The notes beneath the pieces are model-generated. The model saw nothing but the letters and a program-made list of their open reading frames with translations. It did not search any database and was not told where the DNA came from. A DNA stretch of 64,000 nt from Cristatella mucedo (Eukaryota > Bryozoa > Phylactolaemata > Cristatellidae): assembly GCA_009760855.2 (NCBI GenBank), contig WPIO01000007.1, forward strand, positions 2,443,501 through 2,507,500, in the 5' to 3' direction. Shown in pieces: positions 22,751-33,801 of the stretch. The first letter of the stretch is position 1. Each line of letters starts with the position of its first letter. A program made the position numbers and the translations under genes.

Positions 22751-23219
22751 GTTTTAGCAGAGGTAAGGCCAGGAGCAATTATAGCAGCTTGCCGGCATGT
22801 TACAATACATGCAGCTGGATAAATGCTCTCTACTCTTGCCGTGTCCACCCTTTTACTTATTCTTCGCGTGAGCATCTGACATGACTGCCAGTCGCAAACT
22901 CAATTGTTGAAGGAGCAGGCATGATGATTTGCAATTTCGAGTTGCCTTCCCTGATCGTAACCTTGTGGACTGCCTTCGATCAAAGGGATCCATTAAACGG
23001 TGCCATGCAATTGGGGGCTCTGACGCTGAGCAAAGCAAAGCAGCTCACTAATTAATTTTAGCCTTTGTGTCACAGCTGATAGAGCAGCATGTCTGCAAGT
23101 CTCTGCCCCAGTCATTTTCTAAAAACTCTTGAATGATCCTTAAAGAACCGGGTGTGTCTGCCATTGAGCATGTGCAAGCACTCCTCGAACGACCTACTGG
23201 ACGTTCGAGTGAATGAGTA

Positions 23220-23335
23220 ACAATAACAACAATATTTGTACTGCATTTGTTATAGCGCCCTCGGAGAACCCACTCTCTTTCCAGGCACTTTACATTTACT
23301 GCAAAGGAAGCATGGTGGAATTGTTAGCAACTTCA
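23220..23335 (-). mobile_element. L2 family 2 terminal fragment
   Basis: Plus strand reads (AAC/AAT)n, then TTATAGCGCCCTCGGAGAAC and TTTCCAGGCACTTTACATTT, the reversed end of family 2. Confidence 0.75.
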
Positions 23336-23447
23336 AGTGGCAGGTCATAGCAGCCAGCAAAAAGCAGCCTCTGCAGTCTGCCCAGAGTGAGCCGCCGATC
23401 TAGCTCACTCGTGGTGTGAACGGCAGCTACAATGCGGAAGCGCTTAC

Positions 23448-23619
23448 TCGGCGAGCCGTGTGCTGAGCTCTCCCGGCTTGGAAGTGTCGAACCAGCTCAT
23501 GTCCTGCCGCAGGATGGAGCGGAAGAAGCCGAGCTTGATGCGATGCGCCTGCCGATGAGCAGCCAGTGACCAGAGGCCCACTTGCAGGTACGCGGACACG
23601 AAGACGCCGCAGGCGATGG
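23448..23619 (-). CDS. Gene B exon: TM2 and coupling helix 1
   Basis: 172 bp, phase 1 in and 2 out, acceptor attgcttcag, donor GA|gtaagc. Encodes IACGVFVSAYLQVGLWSLAA, HRQAHRIKLGFFRSILRQDM and SWFDTSKPGELSTRLA. WFD...GEL.TRL is the first-half counterpart of the WFD motif. Confidence 0.95.
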
Positions 23620-23699
23620 CTGAAGCAATTCCAAGCACAGCGAGCAGCAGTTTGTCAGTAGTGCTGATGACATTGGCCAGATGAGACGTGCCGAGTCAT

Positions 23700-23780
23700 A
23701 AGTATAATAATAATATATTTGTATAGCCCCCTCGGAGAACTTAATCTCTTTCTAGGCACTTTACATAGGTATAATGCAAG
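23700..23780 (-). mobile_element. L2 terminal fragment
   Basis: TAATAATAATATATTTGTAT tail, then CCCTCGGAGAACTTAATCTC and aggcactttacat. Confidence 0.75.
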
Positions 23781-24179
23781 AGATTCAACAATTTTTAACA
23801 AAAAGCTTCTTTTACTGCAGTGAACTATCACCCGAGTCTTCCAGTGCTTTCACTAGGAGATAAGCACAAGAAGATAATACAGGTGCTGATATAAACTTGT
23901 CAACTGCCACGAGTGAGACCATCGCTTCTCTCGAATAGCAGGCAGGACCAGGCAGGTCGAGCAGACAAACGAGGCTGTGTTATTTCATGCACAGACGACG
24001 GAATGCTTCAGTAAGCAGGATTGAAAAGGTGGGACACGTTAACGATGGTAAACTAACAGTCAAGTCGAGGTCAGCCGCATTCGACTTGATGCACCTCACC
24101 CGATCGAGGCAAGGCACGGCAAGTAAAAGTGTAACGTAAAGCTGGCGATTCAATTGGCCTCACTCGCGAGACAGAAGAA

Positions 24180-24330
24180 AGCGATAGTAGCTATCACTTC
24201 ACTTGCATTAGGCAATCCGATTTTTTCATGGGTGCAGGACTCGAACCCACAACCTGGGTCGTGAAGTGCGAGCACCTGACACTTGGGATAAGACCCGAGG
24301 GTGCTGAATGCCGTGTTGCTCCGTTGGGCG
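24180..24330 (-). mobile_element. tRNA-derived SINE, type II
   Basis: Plus strand shows tagctatcacttcacttgca, then gactcgaacccacaacctgg (reverse box B) and a box A-like end near gggataagaccc. In the intron between gene B exons 24395 and 23619. Confidence 0.7.
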
Positions 24331-24394
24331 TGAATACCAAACGCTTTGCCACTTTGCAACGGACAGCTTCGGATTGACCCCACCACAGACGTAC

Positions 24395-24531
24395 CGATGT
24401 AGTAGAGGGCGTACATAAAGATGTCAGCCAGAAGTCGGTCCTGACCCAGGGAGGCTCCGCTGCAGCTGCTGCTCGACATGTTGATCTGCAGCTCAGCACT
24501 AACATTCGTTTCCAGGAAGTTCTGAAACTCT
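24395..24531 (-). CDS. Gene B exon: first extracellular loop to TM2
   Basis: 137 bp, phase 2 in and 1 out, acceptor tgttccag directly after a (TG)n tract, donor ATCG|gtacgt. Encodes EFQNFLETNVSAELQINMSS, then ADIFMYALYYI. NVS and NMS are further glycosylation sequons. Poorly conserved but in phase on both sides. Confidence 0.85.
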
Positions 24532-24536
24532 CTGGA

Positions 24537-24574
24537 ACACACACACACACACACACGCATGCATGCATGCATGC
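24537..24574. repeat. (AC)n(GCAT)n microsatellite next to a splice acceptor
   Basis: On the coding strand it is (ATGC)n(GT)n ending a few bases before the acceptor tgttccag at 24532, so it takes the place of a normal pyrimidine tract. Confidence 0.85.
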
Positions 24575-24750
24575 ACACGTCGGCTGCTTGCCATTGCTGC
24601 TGCAAGGGCACGCAGGCAGCAGCGTGAGCACGAGCTGCAGGAGCCGGTGGCAGGAAGCGGCAGCAGCAGGAGCAGCTGCGGGCATAGCCGAGAGCTAGCC
24701 CGGAGGAGAGGCAGCAGTGGCAAGAGTCAGTAGAGCATGCAGCCACTCAC

Positions 24751-25073
24751 GTTGCCACACTCGCACTCTTGATCAGATTGCTGCACGTGTAACCTAGGCG
24801 CTTCAGGAAGTAGGGCACTGCCCCGGGCAAGTTCGAAAAGGCCGAGCACGACGAGCCATTGGTGCCGCCTTTGACTGCCTCGACCAATATCGTATAAGTA
24901 TCGTTGTTGACAGCGCTGTCGTTGCACTGCCGGCAGAACTGGCCGACGTCGACGAACGAATCGATCATGTTGCCGAACACCAGAATCATGACGGGCATGC
25001 CAGCGCCGTGCACGAGCGCGCCCAGCGTCCCAAAGACCATCATCAGCCAGTCGAGGCCGTCGGCGTACTTGAA
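24751..25073 (-). CDS. Gene B exon: TM1 and large extracellular loop
   Basis: 323 bp, phase 0 in and 2 out, acceptor gcgctgcag, donor AC|gtgagt. Encodes FKYADGLDWLMMVFGTLGAL, VHGAGMPVMILVFGNMIDSF (MDR1 IHGAGLPLMMLVFGEMTD), then a Cys-containing loop with N-glycosylation sequons NDT and NGS. The loop between TM1 and TM2 is longer than in human MDR1. Confidence 0.92.
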
Positions 25074-25188
25074 CTGCAGCGCAGCAAGGTAGAGTGTGCT
25101 GGAGAAGATTGCATCCGCACGCAGCCACTTCACGGTGGCAAGCTCGAATTTGCCAGCGGCCATCATACATGAAGTTCACGCTCACCGA

Positions 25189-25212
25189 CGGCCGGCCGGC
25201 CGGCCGGCCGGC
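25189..25212. repeat. (CGGC)n self-complementary run
   Basis: 24 bp of CGGCCGGC... is its own reverse complement and could form a strong hairpin. It sits about 115 bp upstream of the TM1 exon of gene B. Confidence 0.85.
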
Positions 25213-25545
25213 ACTCGTATGGACTGCCGAGCTTGCATTACAGATGCATGCACGGAGGGCACGCTCGACACACGGCACTCACCAGAGTGGAAAGAGAGAC
25301 CACTCCTGTCGGCGCTTCCTTTGTTGGTTCAACAGTTTCACTGCCAACTTGCCCATTTCGATGAGGGTCTTGAACTGCTGTCGATGTGCTGTCTGCAAAG
25401 CACCGAAGTCACCACAAGCTAGACTGCAGATGCCGTGTGGCTACAATCTCACCAAGAGCTCTGCCAACCCAGCAGCCTCCATCGACCAAACACTAATGTC
25501 ACCATTAGCTCATAGACATAGACTGGGTACAAAACTTAAGTTGCA

Positions 25546-25620
25546 AACCGGTGGCAGCAGCAGCAGCAGTGGCAGCATCAGCAGCAGCATCGGCGGCGGT
25601 GGCCGCAGTAGCAGCACTAG
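25546..25620. repeat. CAG/GCA-rich simple sequence
   Basis: Imperfect AGC triplets giving polyalanine or polyserine frames on both strands. Confidence 0.8.
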
Positions 25621-25677
25621 ATGTGCCAGCAGCCGAAAAACAGTGGCTAGGTTCAGTAGCGTGTGCAGGTGCAGGCA

Positions 25678-25722
25678 GAACTCTAGAACTCTCAGAACTC
25701 AGAACTCTCAGAACTCTTTGTG
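25678..25722. repeat. Minisatellite, CAGAACTCT unit
   Basis: Four to five imperfect 8-10-bp units. Confidence 0.75.
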
Positions 25723-26953
25723 CTACCAAATAATCAGCATCCAAAATGTAATTATCCCATATGAACCGGCCTTATGTGAAAGGTAGACATGACAGAAGCT
25801 AACTACTCAGGATTTGTTTTTGGCTTCGTGCCACGAGCAGGATTCATGCTTTTGACTGTCGTGAATAGTAAATGTACGTGCTCTGAAGGTTTGACCGTGA
25901 GATCATCAAGTAAACCCAGTGGGCTGCATGAGTGCACTGTGCACTACATGAAAGAGAAGTTTTACCTCTACACATCTTGGATCTTTTTCTGTTGCCCCGT
26001 GTCCTGATGCTCTCTTCGGAGCTAAGATCGGTGCAAAGTGAATGCATACAAAGCTATTGAGATTTGCTGAAAGCAAGCCCGAGTGGACGACTCAGGGTCT
26101 GACTGAGCACCGTTATGAATAACAGCCAGCCCCAAGCAACTTTCGACTCACCGTGTCCTGCACAGAACTCTATTACACCCGGTCACTTCTGCATAGCAAG
26201 CCAGCCAATGTTGCCCTCCCAGAGGCTCCCGAGGCCCTACAGATACACTCGGGCCTCTGAGGAACACTGCCTAGGAGGTGGAACATGCTCTGCCACAGTC
26301 TGGCCCCACGAAAGCGATGTCTGAACGCCTGCTGACGTGAGCTTGCAAGAGCATGTGCCCACTGTGTGTGTCCACACAGTGGGTCCACACGTGCTAGCTC
26401 AAGCCGTGTCAGACAGTTTCCTGTCAATACGCTTGCATCAAGAGGCCCGCATGCACGGCTCCTTTAGTGATCGAAGTAATGTGGCTCTAACCTCTTCCCC
26501 AAGGCCTTGCCGTGTGGCCATGCTTTGTCGATGCATCGTGCATGACGACCGCCAGGCATAAGTCGGAAGCATAGCTTCGATTTCAAAATTCCTGTAGACG
26601 TAGCTAACCATACACATACAGTGGTAGTTCCTGGAGATTCTTTGGGCCAATGCTGATTGTCCTATAAAATCAGTGCAGTCGCTGCCTGGCACCGACCCTG
26701 ACTGGCACACAGACGAGCCACTTCCAGACACAGAGCCTTAGCCTGCCATTTACTGCCAGATAGCTCGGATGCCGTCTGGACATGCACATCAGTCTGGGCT
26801 GCTAGAAGGCTGAGCAGAGCACCAGCAGTTGGTGCGCCAGTGAGCTACTTGTCGGAACACTGCCGGCCAATATGTCAGGCAAGCGTGGCTCGGCATAGCT
26901 TGACTATGAGGCCCCTCGTCAAGGCTCTTCTTACAAACACATGTAGCCAGGCA

Positions 26954-26956
<3 letters not shown>

Positions 26957-27004
<48 letters not shown>
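26957..27004. repeat. (CA)n microsatellite
   Basis: About 24 CA units. Confidence 0.95.
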
Positions 27005-27007
<3 letters not shown>

Positions 27008-27169
27008 TGCATGTGTGTACTCTCGCACTTTCTGATCAACCTGTTGATGGGTTGTCTGGGACTATAATTTCACTGGGCCCTCTGCATTGAAACCGTGCCT
27101 TACGCGTTTGAGACCAGCTAGGAAGCAATCGTTGCCGACGTCACGTCACGTAAGCTTTCGATGGTGACA

Positions 27170-27345
27170 AATAATAATAATAATAATAATAATATAATTC
27201 ATTTGTATAGCACCCCAAGAGAACCTAATCTCTATCCAGGCGCTTCAGATATGCCTCCGGGCTCGAGCCCACGACCTCAGCCAGAGCTTGGTCGGGGGGG
27301 GGGGGCGAGCACCTTAATCGCTGGACCACTAAACCTTGGTCACAG
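27170..27345 (-). mobile_element. tRNA-headed, L2-tailed SINE, type I
   Basis: On the minus strand: box A-like tagtggtccagcgattaagg, box B gtcgtgggctcgagcccg, then gcgcctggatagagattagg, ttctcttggggtgctataca and an (ATT)n tail. The last 60 bp resemble the 3' terminus of the resident L2 elements. A G12 run (27294-27305) interrupts the head. Confidence 0.8.
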
Positions 27346-27631
27346 GGGTCGGCCGTGGTGTGGTCTACCTGTGGCCAAGGGTGGGTAACGGGACAAGAGC
27401 CCAATGAGATCAGCTAGGAAGCAATCATCGCCGACGTCACATGACGTCAGCTCAAGTAAGTGGGCTACCAAGCAGAAGAGGCCTACTTAGCAGACTGAGG
27501 CTCGAGAGACCGAGCTCTGCGGGTTTACTGTCAGCTCTTTCCGACTGCTAGCATTTTGGAGGTAATTTTGCCCGAGAGCTTAAGCTTTCTATGAAATCAT
27601 TATTCTCCCTGGGCTCCTTGCAGGTAACACT

Positions 27632-27664
27632 CAAAATGGCCCCCTTTCGATGGGGGCCATTTTG
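27632..27664. repeat. Perfect 13-bp hairpin
   Basis: CAAAATGGCCCCC and its exact complement flank a 7-nt loop TTTCGAT. No following T run, so it is not evidence of a terminator. Confidence 0.8.
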
Positions 27665-27889
27665 TCACGGCACACGTTCGTCGCTAGTTGATCGCTTGCA
27701 CCCAGTGCTCCCCTTGAAGCGTCCAAACCACAGCATGCCACACATTATCGCTTGGTGCGCCGCCTAGAACTCTATGTGCACACGGGCTCAAATCGCACTT
27801 TGGCGGATTGTCGTGCGTAGGCGCACGTGGAGATACGTTCGGCGACTGAATGCCACAGGACAGCGCCCTTTCCCAAACAAGCTGCTCAC

Positions 27890-28046
27890 ATATCTGAGGC
27901 TCGGGCTGAGCACACTCCTCGACCAGTTTTACTGGTGCTGGAATATTTTCGTAGCTTGGAGGGAGCTCATCTGCAGTAATAGGATAGCTTTTGCCATTCA
28001 TTGCCAGCTGCTGATTTGAACTCCAAGGTGCCGAGCTGTCGGTCAA
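27890..28046 (-). CDS. Possible first coding exon of gene B
   Basis: Open minus-strand frame with ATGs at 28046 and 28001. It encodes MNGKSYPITADELPPSYEN and a Pro/Glu-rich end, closing at a good donor ATAT|gtgagc in phase 1. It lies upstream of the first TMD1 exon, where ABCB genes carry short, poorly conserved N-terminal exons, and it contains a PPxY-like PPSYEN. I could not find the expected linking exon ending in phase 0, so the assignment to gene B rests on position and composition only. Confidence 0.3.
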
Positions 28047-28379
28047 GTTTCACGTGAGATCGAGGCTCTGAAACATGAAAGAAAGACAGTGACACAATGC
28101 TTTAGCTAAGGGAGAGCGCATGCTAGCCTGGATAAGCAGTACCTGCTGACGAGGAGCCGCCCTTAGGGGTGACACAAAATGAACATGTCGAACAATGCAG
28201 TAGACGAAATGCACCTTCAGCCCCAACGGCTGATGTGCTTGCAGTTAGATTTGCATTGAGTGAAACCGACGTTGCCATGTCAGCACGAATGTAAAAACAG
28301 TAACAACAGCCAAGGCAGAATATAACGAGCACAAATAAAGGGTACAGCTATGGGGTGAATAAAATAGCCGAAATGTAAG

Positions 28380-29010
28380 TGTAATAATAAAAACAATACA
28401 CTAGTATCACTCTCTCTGAGAAACGAATCTCTTTCTAGGCACTTTACAGATGCTGTATAGAAAGCATTACCAAATGATTGGTGGTAACATCCGCGAGCAG
28501 CAGGCACAGTGTAAGCATGTCCATGCACACGAAGGAAGAATCACAAAGACCCAACGAATGTTGTAATAAACAGGTGTCTGAAATTTCTCTTTAAAAGTCT
28601 TCATGTCAGGGGACGTCGTGATTTGCATTGGTAGAGAGTTCCTGGCTTTGGGAGCATATGAACTAAGGACACGGTCTCCAAAGGATTTGAGGTTTGTACC
28701 ACGTATGACTAAATGATTCGAGTCAGAACAATGGGTTGTACGATTCTTCGCCTGGCTAGTAGTAGTTTTGATAGGTAGGCTGGAGCCATAGAATGAAGGG
28801 ACCTAAAAGTAAGTGACAGAACCTTGAGGTTGATGCGTTGCTTTATTGGGAGCCAGTGCAGGTTGGCAAGAAGTGGTGTGATGTGGCAATAGAATCACTC
28901 ACGACTGATGAGCCTGGCTGCAGAGTTGTGTACCCACTGTAAGTGCCTGATTGCACATGCATGGAGACCAGCAAGCAGTGAGTTACAGATGTCGAGATGG
29001 GATGTCACAA
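28380..29010 (-). mobile_element. L2 family 2 3' part
   Basis: Tail TAATAATAAAAACAATACAC, terminus, 3' UTR and decayed coding words; minus-strand frame near 28895-29086 reads KLVHAFVTSHLDICNSLLAG. Confidence 0.82.
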
Positions 29011-29743
29011 ATGCATGGACCAATTTGGACAAGCCGACTGGAGCTTGTGGATTAGTTGTGGATAGTTGCACCCAAATGTAAGGCATGTGGGGCTGTCAGA
29101 TTCCGGGTCTTTCTAGTCTTGGCTGTCTCTTTTTTCAGCATACCACTCCTGGCTGCTAGCACTGGGTAGTGCACGCGAAGCAAAGGCACACGACAGCTTG
29201 GCTGGTGACAGTCTGCAAAGTGCCAGCTGCGGTCAGCCAGAGGAAGGATCACACTCTCTGCCGTCAAATCGGATAGGTGCTGACTTCTGCATCCGCACCG
29301 TCGACTGACAGAACGAAGCAATTCACAATCATGCTGGCTACGACCGTCACGAAATCTACATAAAAGCCGAGTTCATGCCTGCTAGTGCAAACGCCAGGTG
29401 AGAGGCCGCAGTAAGTGGCTCCACACACCATGCGGGTTGAGAGGCCGAAGCAGGACGTCTTAGGGTTTCAGGTCTACTTTACGTCGGAGCATCCCACTAA
29501 AATATCATTGCGATGGCATAGCAGATTGGTGAACTAACCGAGTTGCCAGTGGAGACCTGGCGAGCAATGAGCGTATAGCGTGAGTTCTATTCGAACAGAT
29601 TCCTGCATTCCAGCCGAATGACACGACTGTGGGAATGTTTATACCAGCCCCCTTATAATCAAGGGGTTTGGATTTCACACTTGAGTGGGTTCAATGAATA
29701 ATCTCTCTGCACTCTAGCTCGGTACCCCGAGCTGCTGCACATT

Positions 29744-29767
29744 CCGGCAGCAGCAGCAGCAGCAGCT
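29744..29767. repeat. (CAG)n triplet repeat
   Basis: Eight GCA/CAG units. Confidence 0.85.
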
Positions 29768-32700
29768 GAGAATCTGGTTAAAAGAAAAAAGGTCCTCGGT
29801 CTGTCCTCGGCCACGACCTGAGAAGTAGAAGAGAAAATCGGCAGACTGCCCACGGGGTGGCTTGCATTCTGAGGATTTCTGCCCATGTCTCGACCTCTAG
29901 CGACAGCAGCCACGCAAGGACTGCCGATGACGATCGGCTGTTGAGCAACAAGTCGGGCGCAGGAACAGGCACACGGTGAGTCTGTGACATCGTCGCCGAA
30001 CAAAAGCGCAGTGCAGCCTCACATGGTCGAGACAAGAGGAGAGTGCCAAAGTTCAAGAGCAGCTATCGTCCCTCGTGCTCGCGATGTCTCGGTATGCTCC
30101 TCGTGATCTCTGGCATTTATGCCGTGTTTCGCAAGCTGCCTGACGTAAGTGGGATCCGGAAGGGGAGCGGCAGGGTGACTATCGGCGAAACAAACTAGCT
30201 GTCGGCCACATATGCCACAGCTGCTCGTGAATCTGACGAATAAACATACCGTTGTTATCACATCACTAACCCGGTGCAATTCGTAGCACTGGCAAGTGGC
30301 TCAAAGGCGTCCTTGGTTGGTCAGGGGTTTCAGCCTGTCTCGTGAGCATTTCAGCAGTGCAGTAGAATTAGTTCGAGTACTCTGCAGATACTATATGTGT
30401 TTTTCGTGTAACCCCCTGAGTCCCCAGGCGACGGGTGATTCGGACGGCCAGCTGAAATTGAATTAATGATGGTGCTGGCACCCCTCAGCCTCACTATATA
30501 CCTAAGTAGGTGGCCGGATTGACAGTACTCAGGGGGAGGGGTAGGGCATGCAAAGGGCCCAGTATATGCAGCCGAGCAGCTCGAGATGAGAGCTGGATTG
30601 CCGAGGGCTCGTTGTAAGCACTTTATTAAGAAAATACTGTTGCCTACTTGCTAATATCACAGCATGGTAATTTCATTTCCTCGAAGCAATATACCCAAAG
30701 ACCAACATCAGGTGACAAAAGCCTCATAAGCTCAGATAACCGATCATCATCAAAGGATGTCTCTAGAAGTTTTATTCGAGCTTGATCTATGCCCGTATCA
30801 TCAGTTTGATGGGGAGCTGGCAGCAATCGGACGGTGGTGTATATTCTCCTTTCAGATCCTATTCCTCGGATCACGGGTCGTTTCCCAGTGGACTGATCCA
30901 TTCTATCGGACTCATGGTGCTTTCGGTACAAACTGTCTTCCAGAAGAGTTACTACAATAGCGTCCAAGCAATGCTAGCTTGGAGCTGAAGTCATCCATTC
31001 TAGGCAAAAAAGCATGCATAATCGTATTTGAGACCCATTCGGAAGAGGGAGGTGGCACGTGTCCAATCACTGGTCATGGGAAAAGGGCACTGGCTATGCC
31101 GCAGTGATGCTTTACATAGCCGGCTGGTCGTGTGCCTGCTCCAAGCAGCGGTTAGGTAGCCTGCGTGCCAGTGATGACACTACTTTTACCTGCCACTTGC
31201 CACTTCGTGCTTTCTTGTGCTTCTCACTTGCTTGGCTGTCCTTTCAGAAGCGCAGTCAGCTTTGCATGGGAAGAAAGGGCGTTGGAACTGCTGTACTGTG
31301 CGAGTCTACTCCGGCAGAAGTATCCAAGAGGAGAACAATGGACCCAGCAATACACTTATGGATTTTTCCGGACTAGGGCGGCCATCATGGCCACTAGAAA
31401 CCCTCCGTGGCCTCCTTCGATTGCTAATAAACTGCCTGCCGTGTTGTCGATTCGATCTTCGGGTGTGTGACTGCTCACACAAATACTCATAAATGACATG
31501 AACCTAATCAGCAAGACTATTAAAGTAGCTATGGCGACCACTCGCTAGCACCCCCAGGTTGACAAAAGATCTTTCTTACAAAAAGATCGTCCAAACAAAA
31601 GTGTCAACCAGAGATAAAGGAATTTAATAGTCTAAAACATGGGATCTTGGAGTGGGGGCCATACTGCTGAAGGACTTACACCTATGTTCCAGACTGAGTC
31701 AGCTGGAACAAGGCAAAATCCCACTAACCACATTTCCCCAATTCCAGCATCACATATACAATCAAACTAGTCATGCAGACGTGACCGAAGCTTTTTCCAT
31801 TTAAAGCCTTGCAGCTAAGTACATTCAATTACTGGCCGACAAGTGCAATCGTTCCACTACTTTTAACTGAGCATTACAGCTTGAGGCTCCACAAGCACTG
31901 TTGCTATTCCGGTCGGTGGCTGTCAAAATAGCTCGTGACAATGCCAGCTCGGCATAGCATTCCAAATAAGATCAGCTAGTCGGCCAAATCTAAATGCAAG
32001 CACTGTTGTAGTCAAACGGCCGTCTGTGGTCAAGAGATCAAAAGTCACTCTAAAACAGTGCACTCTGTAATCATCAATCTCAGTTGGGTCTGGATGAGCA
32101 ATTTTACCAGTGCAATTTCATGAGAATACACATTCTGGAAAGAGACAGACAGACTGCACGGTGTCTGCAGAGGCTCGAACGTGGCAAACCTGAAACCGCC
32201 AGAAGCAGTAAAAGGTAGAGGGAGGCAGCTGAGCCATAACCGACTGGAAGACACGACAGACGCCAAGTTTAGCCAGTGTGAAATTTATTCGCACAGGACA
32301 ATGTGGCCATCACCGACAGCAGCTGCTCATCACTAGTAAGCCCATCTGTGAGACCCGCCTGTTTAAGCAAGTGTTCGCAAATCTAACTACTGTAAATGCA
32401 GTGGGCTAGCAAAACGTACCACAGCTCAACAACTCACCCTTCTGCGAGGCTCTTTAGTGAGGGCTATTCCTCGAACGGCTCACTTGAGCTCACTGCCGGC
32501 CAGTTACTGCAGTACCCCCTCTGTTAACCTACGCTCTTTCTAAGCTACGCCCTTCCTCAAGGTGTGAGTGGCTACGCTCAGTTAGCTGAGAGCTTCCTAT
32601 CTCTTATTCAAACACCTTATCTGGTGGAGATATAAATGACCAGTGCATGAGAGAATTCAATAATCTAGCAATCCACCCCTGCCAGCGCTGCTGCTTCCTA

Positions 32701-32889
32701 CTGTTGCTGGTTGCTCCAGATGCCACTACTGGCAGTGACACTAGCTATCACAGCTGCTACTGGTGCTGCTGCTTATTAATGCTGCCGGACGATCGCACTG
32801 TGGCTGGGTTGCCAAGCTGCTGGTTGGGGCCGGTAGGGCCTTCGGTAATAAGGACAGTTAGAGCCAACTCACTCCTGCGGTAGACCAAC

Positions 32890-33095
32890 ACGCCTGACAA
32901 ATGGGCAAACTTAGTGTCGCCTAAATATTGGAAGATATTACTCCCAAGATGGGTTCGGTTAGCATCACACCTCCCCCCCCCCCCCCCCCCGTGACTTCTG
33001 CCAGTAACCTAGGTGCATTATTCCAAAAAGACCTGTAATTAAATGAGCACATTGCCTCCACTGTTGAGTCGGCCTACGGCCAAAAGAGACATAAA
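32890..33095 (+). mobile_element. L2 family 2 fragment split by a C18 run
   Basis: Words for NLGALFQKDL, NEHIASTVESAYGQK match the SARNLGVIFQSDLSLDDHIS region. A pure C18 tract (32973-32990) lies inside. Confidence 0.65.
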
Positions 33096-33775
33096 AGCAC
33101 CTCTGATCTCTACAAGCAAAATCACTTGCTTTGCACCATTCTTGTTCCTGCTGAGAGGCAAGCCTAGAAGCGTCGAGGCCAATTATGGGGTCATATGACC
33201 CATGCATCAATTCATCGGCTCGATATGGCAGTTTCGCCAGGGCAAGGTAACTGACCCCTGCGGTTGATGCTCCGGAAATTAAAACGTCGCTGGGGTAGCT
33301 CGGCTGAGAAACACCCCATAGCTGAGCAGCGCCCACTTGGGATCAGGAGTGCAGCAGAGGCGCATTCGTGAGTCTTTAAGGTCAAAAACTTACCTGCGCT
33401 ATAGGATACCCTCTCCCTCTCTACTTCACCGAATCCCAATACCTTTGAACATTAGCAGTAGTGGAGCGCTATTGCCGGCACTCATACTCACCAGCGGTCC
33501 GACGGAAACTTTGACAGAGCAAGTACTGTATGTAATTCGCTATGGCAGTAGGGGTCCACTCGTGGGTCGAGAGGTCTTTCGGAGGTGGTACATACAGATG
33601 GTGCACAGTGGTACACGGCAAGATACTTCGATAGCTGGCGAGTACTCACGAAACGATGCCAACACATATCTCAAGCTAGATATCTATTATAATGCTTTTT
33701 CTTCGAACTATGGGTGTGTGGCGAGTTTATGCACTATTTAGTAGTGATGTTAAATTTCGGGGCTCACCTCACCGT

Positions 33776-33801
33776 GACTATGAGTGTGTACACTCATAGT
33801 C
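33776..33801. repeat. 26-bp near-perfect palindrome
   Basis: 12-bp arms GACTATGAGTGT and ACACTCATAGTC around GT. Could be a MITE centre or cruciform site; no function assigned. Confidence 0.8.

Larger units (their letters stand above)
2487..25073 (-). pseudogene. Gene B: second ABCB transporter, TMD1 intact, NBD1 decayed
   Basis: Tandem paralogue downstream of gene A on the same strand. Exons, 5' to 3': 24751-25073, 24395-24531, 23448-23619, 22164-22341, 21847-21971, 20401-20572, 18250-18363 (all join in frame, 407 codons, TM1-TM6), then 9344-9453, 8967-9097, 8654-8856, about 4217-4392 and about 2487-2640. The NBD1 exons carry one lost base, five extra bases, one lost base, near-total decay, and about five lost bases. 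Stops follow, so no working NBD1 is encoded as written. No linker, TMD2 or NBD2 is seen in the remaining 2.4 kb; they could lie left of the window. Alternatives are a truncated TMD1-only product or indel errors near the left end of the sequence. Confidence 0.8.

Noticed and set aside
25954..26022. Possible linking exon (KRASGHGATEKDP) between the 28.0-kb exon and TM1 of gene B
   Set aside because: Phase fits (1 in, 0 out), but it lacks the V.F..L motif that precedes TM1 in ABCB proteins, so the match may be accidental.
27632..27664. Stem-loop as a transcription terminator
   Set aside because: Rho-independent terminators are bacterial; there is no T run and the host is a eukaryote.
30644..30967. 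107-codon minus-strand frame with mixed composition
   Set aside because: No known domain, no supporting splice sites or neighbours, overlapping open frames on the other strand; chance length for a 64-kb window.
33337..33741. 134-codon plus-strand frame in the intergenic region
   Set aside because: No recognisable motif, and no flanking exon pattern could be found.
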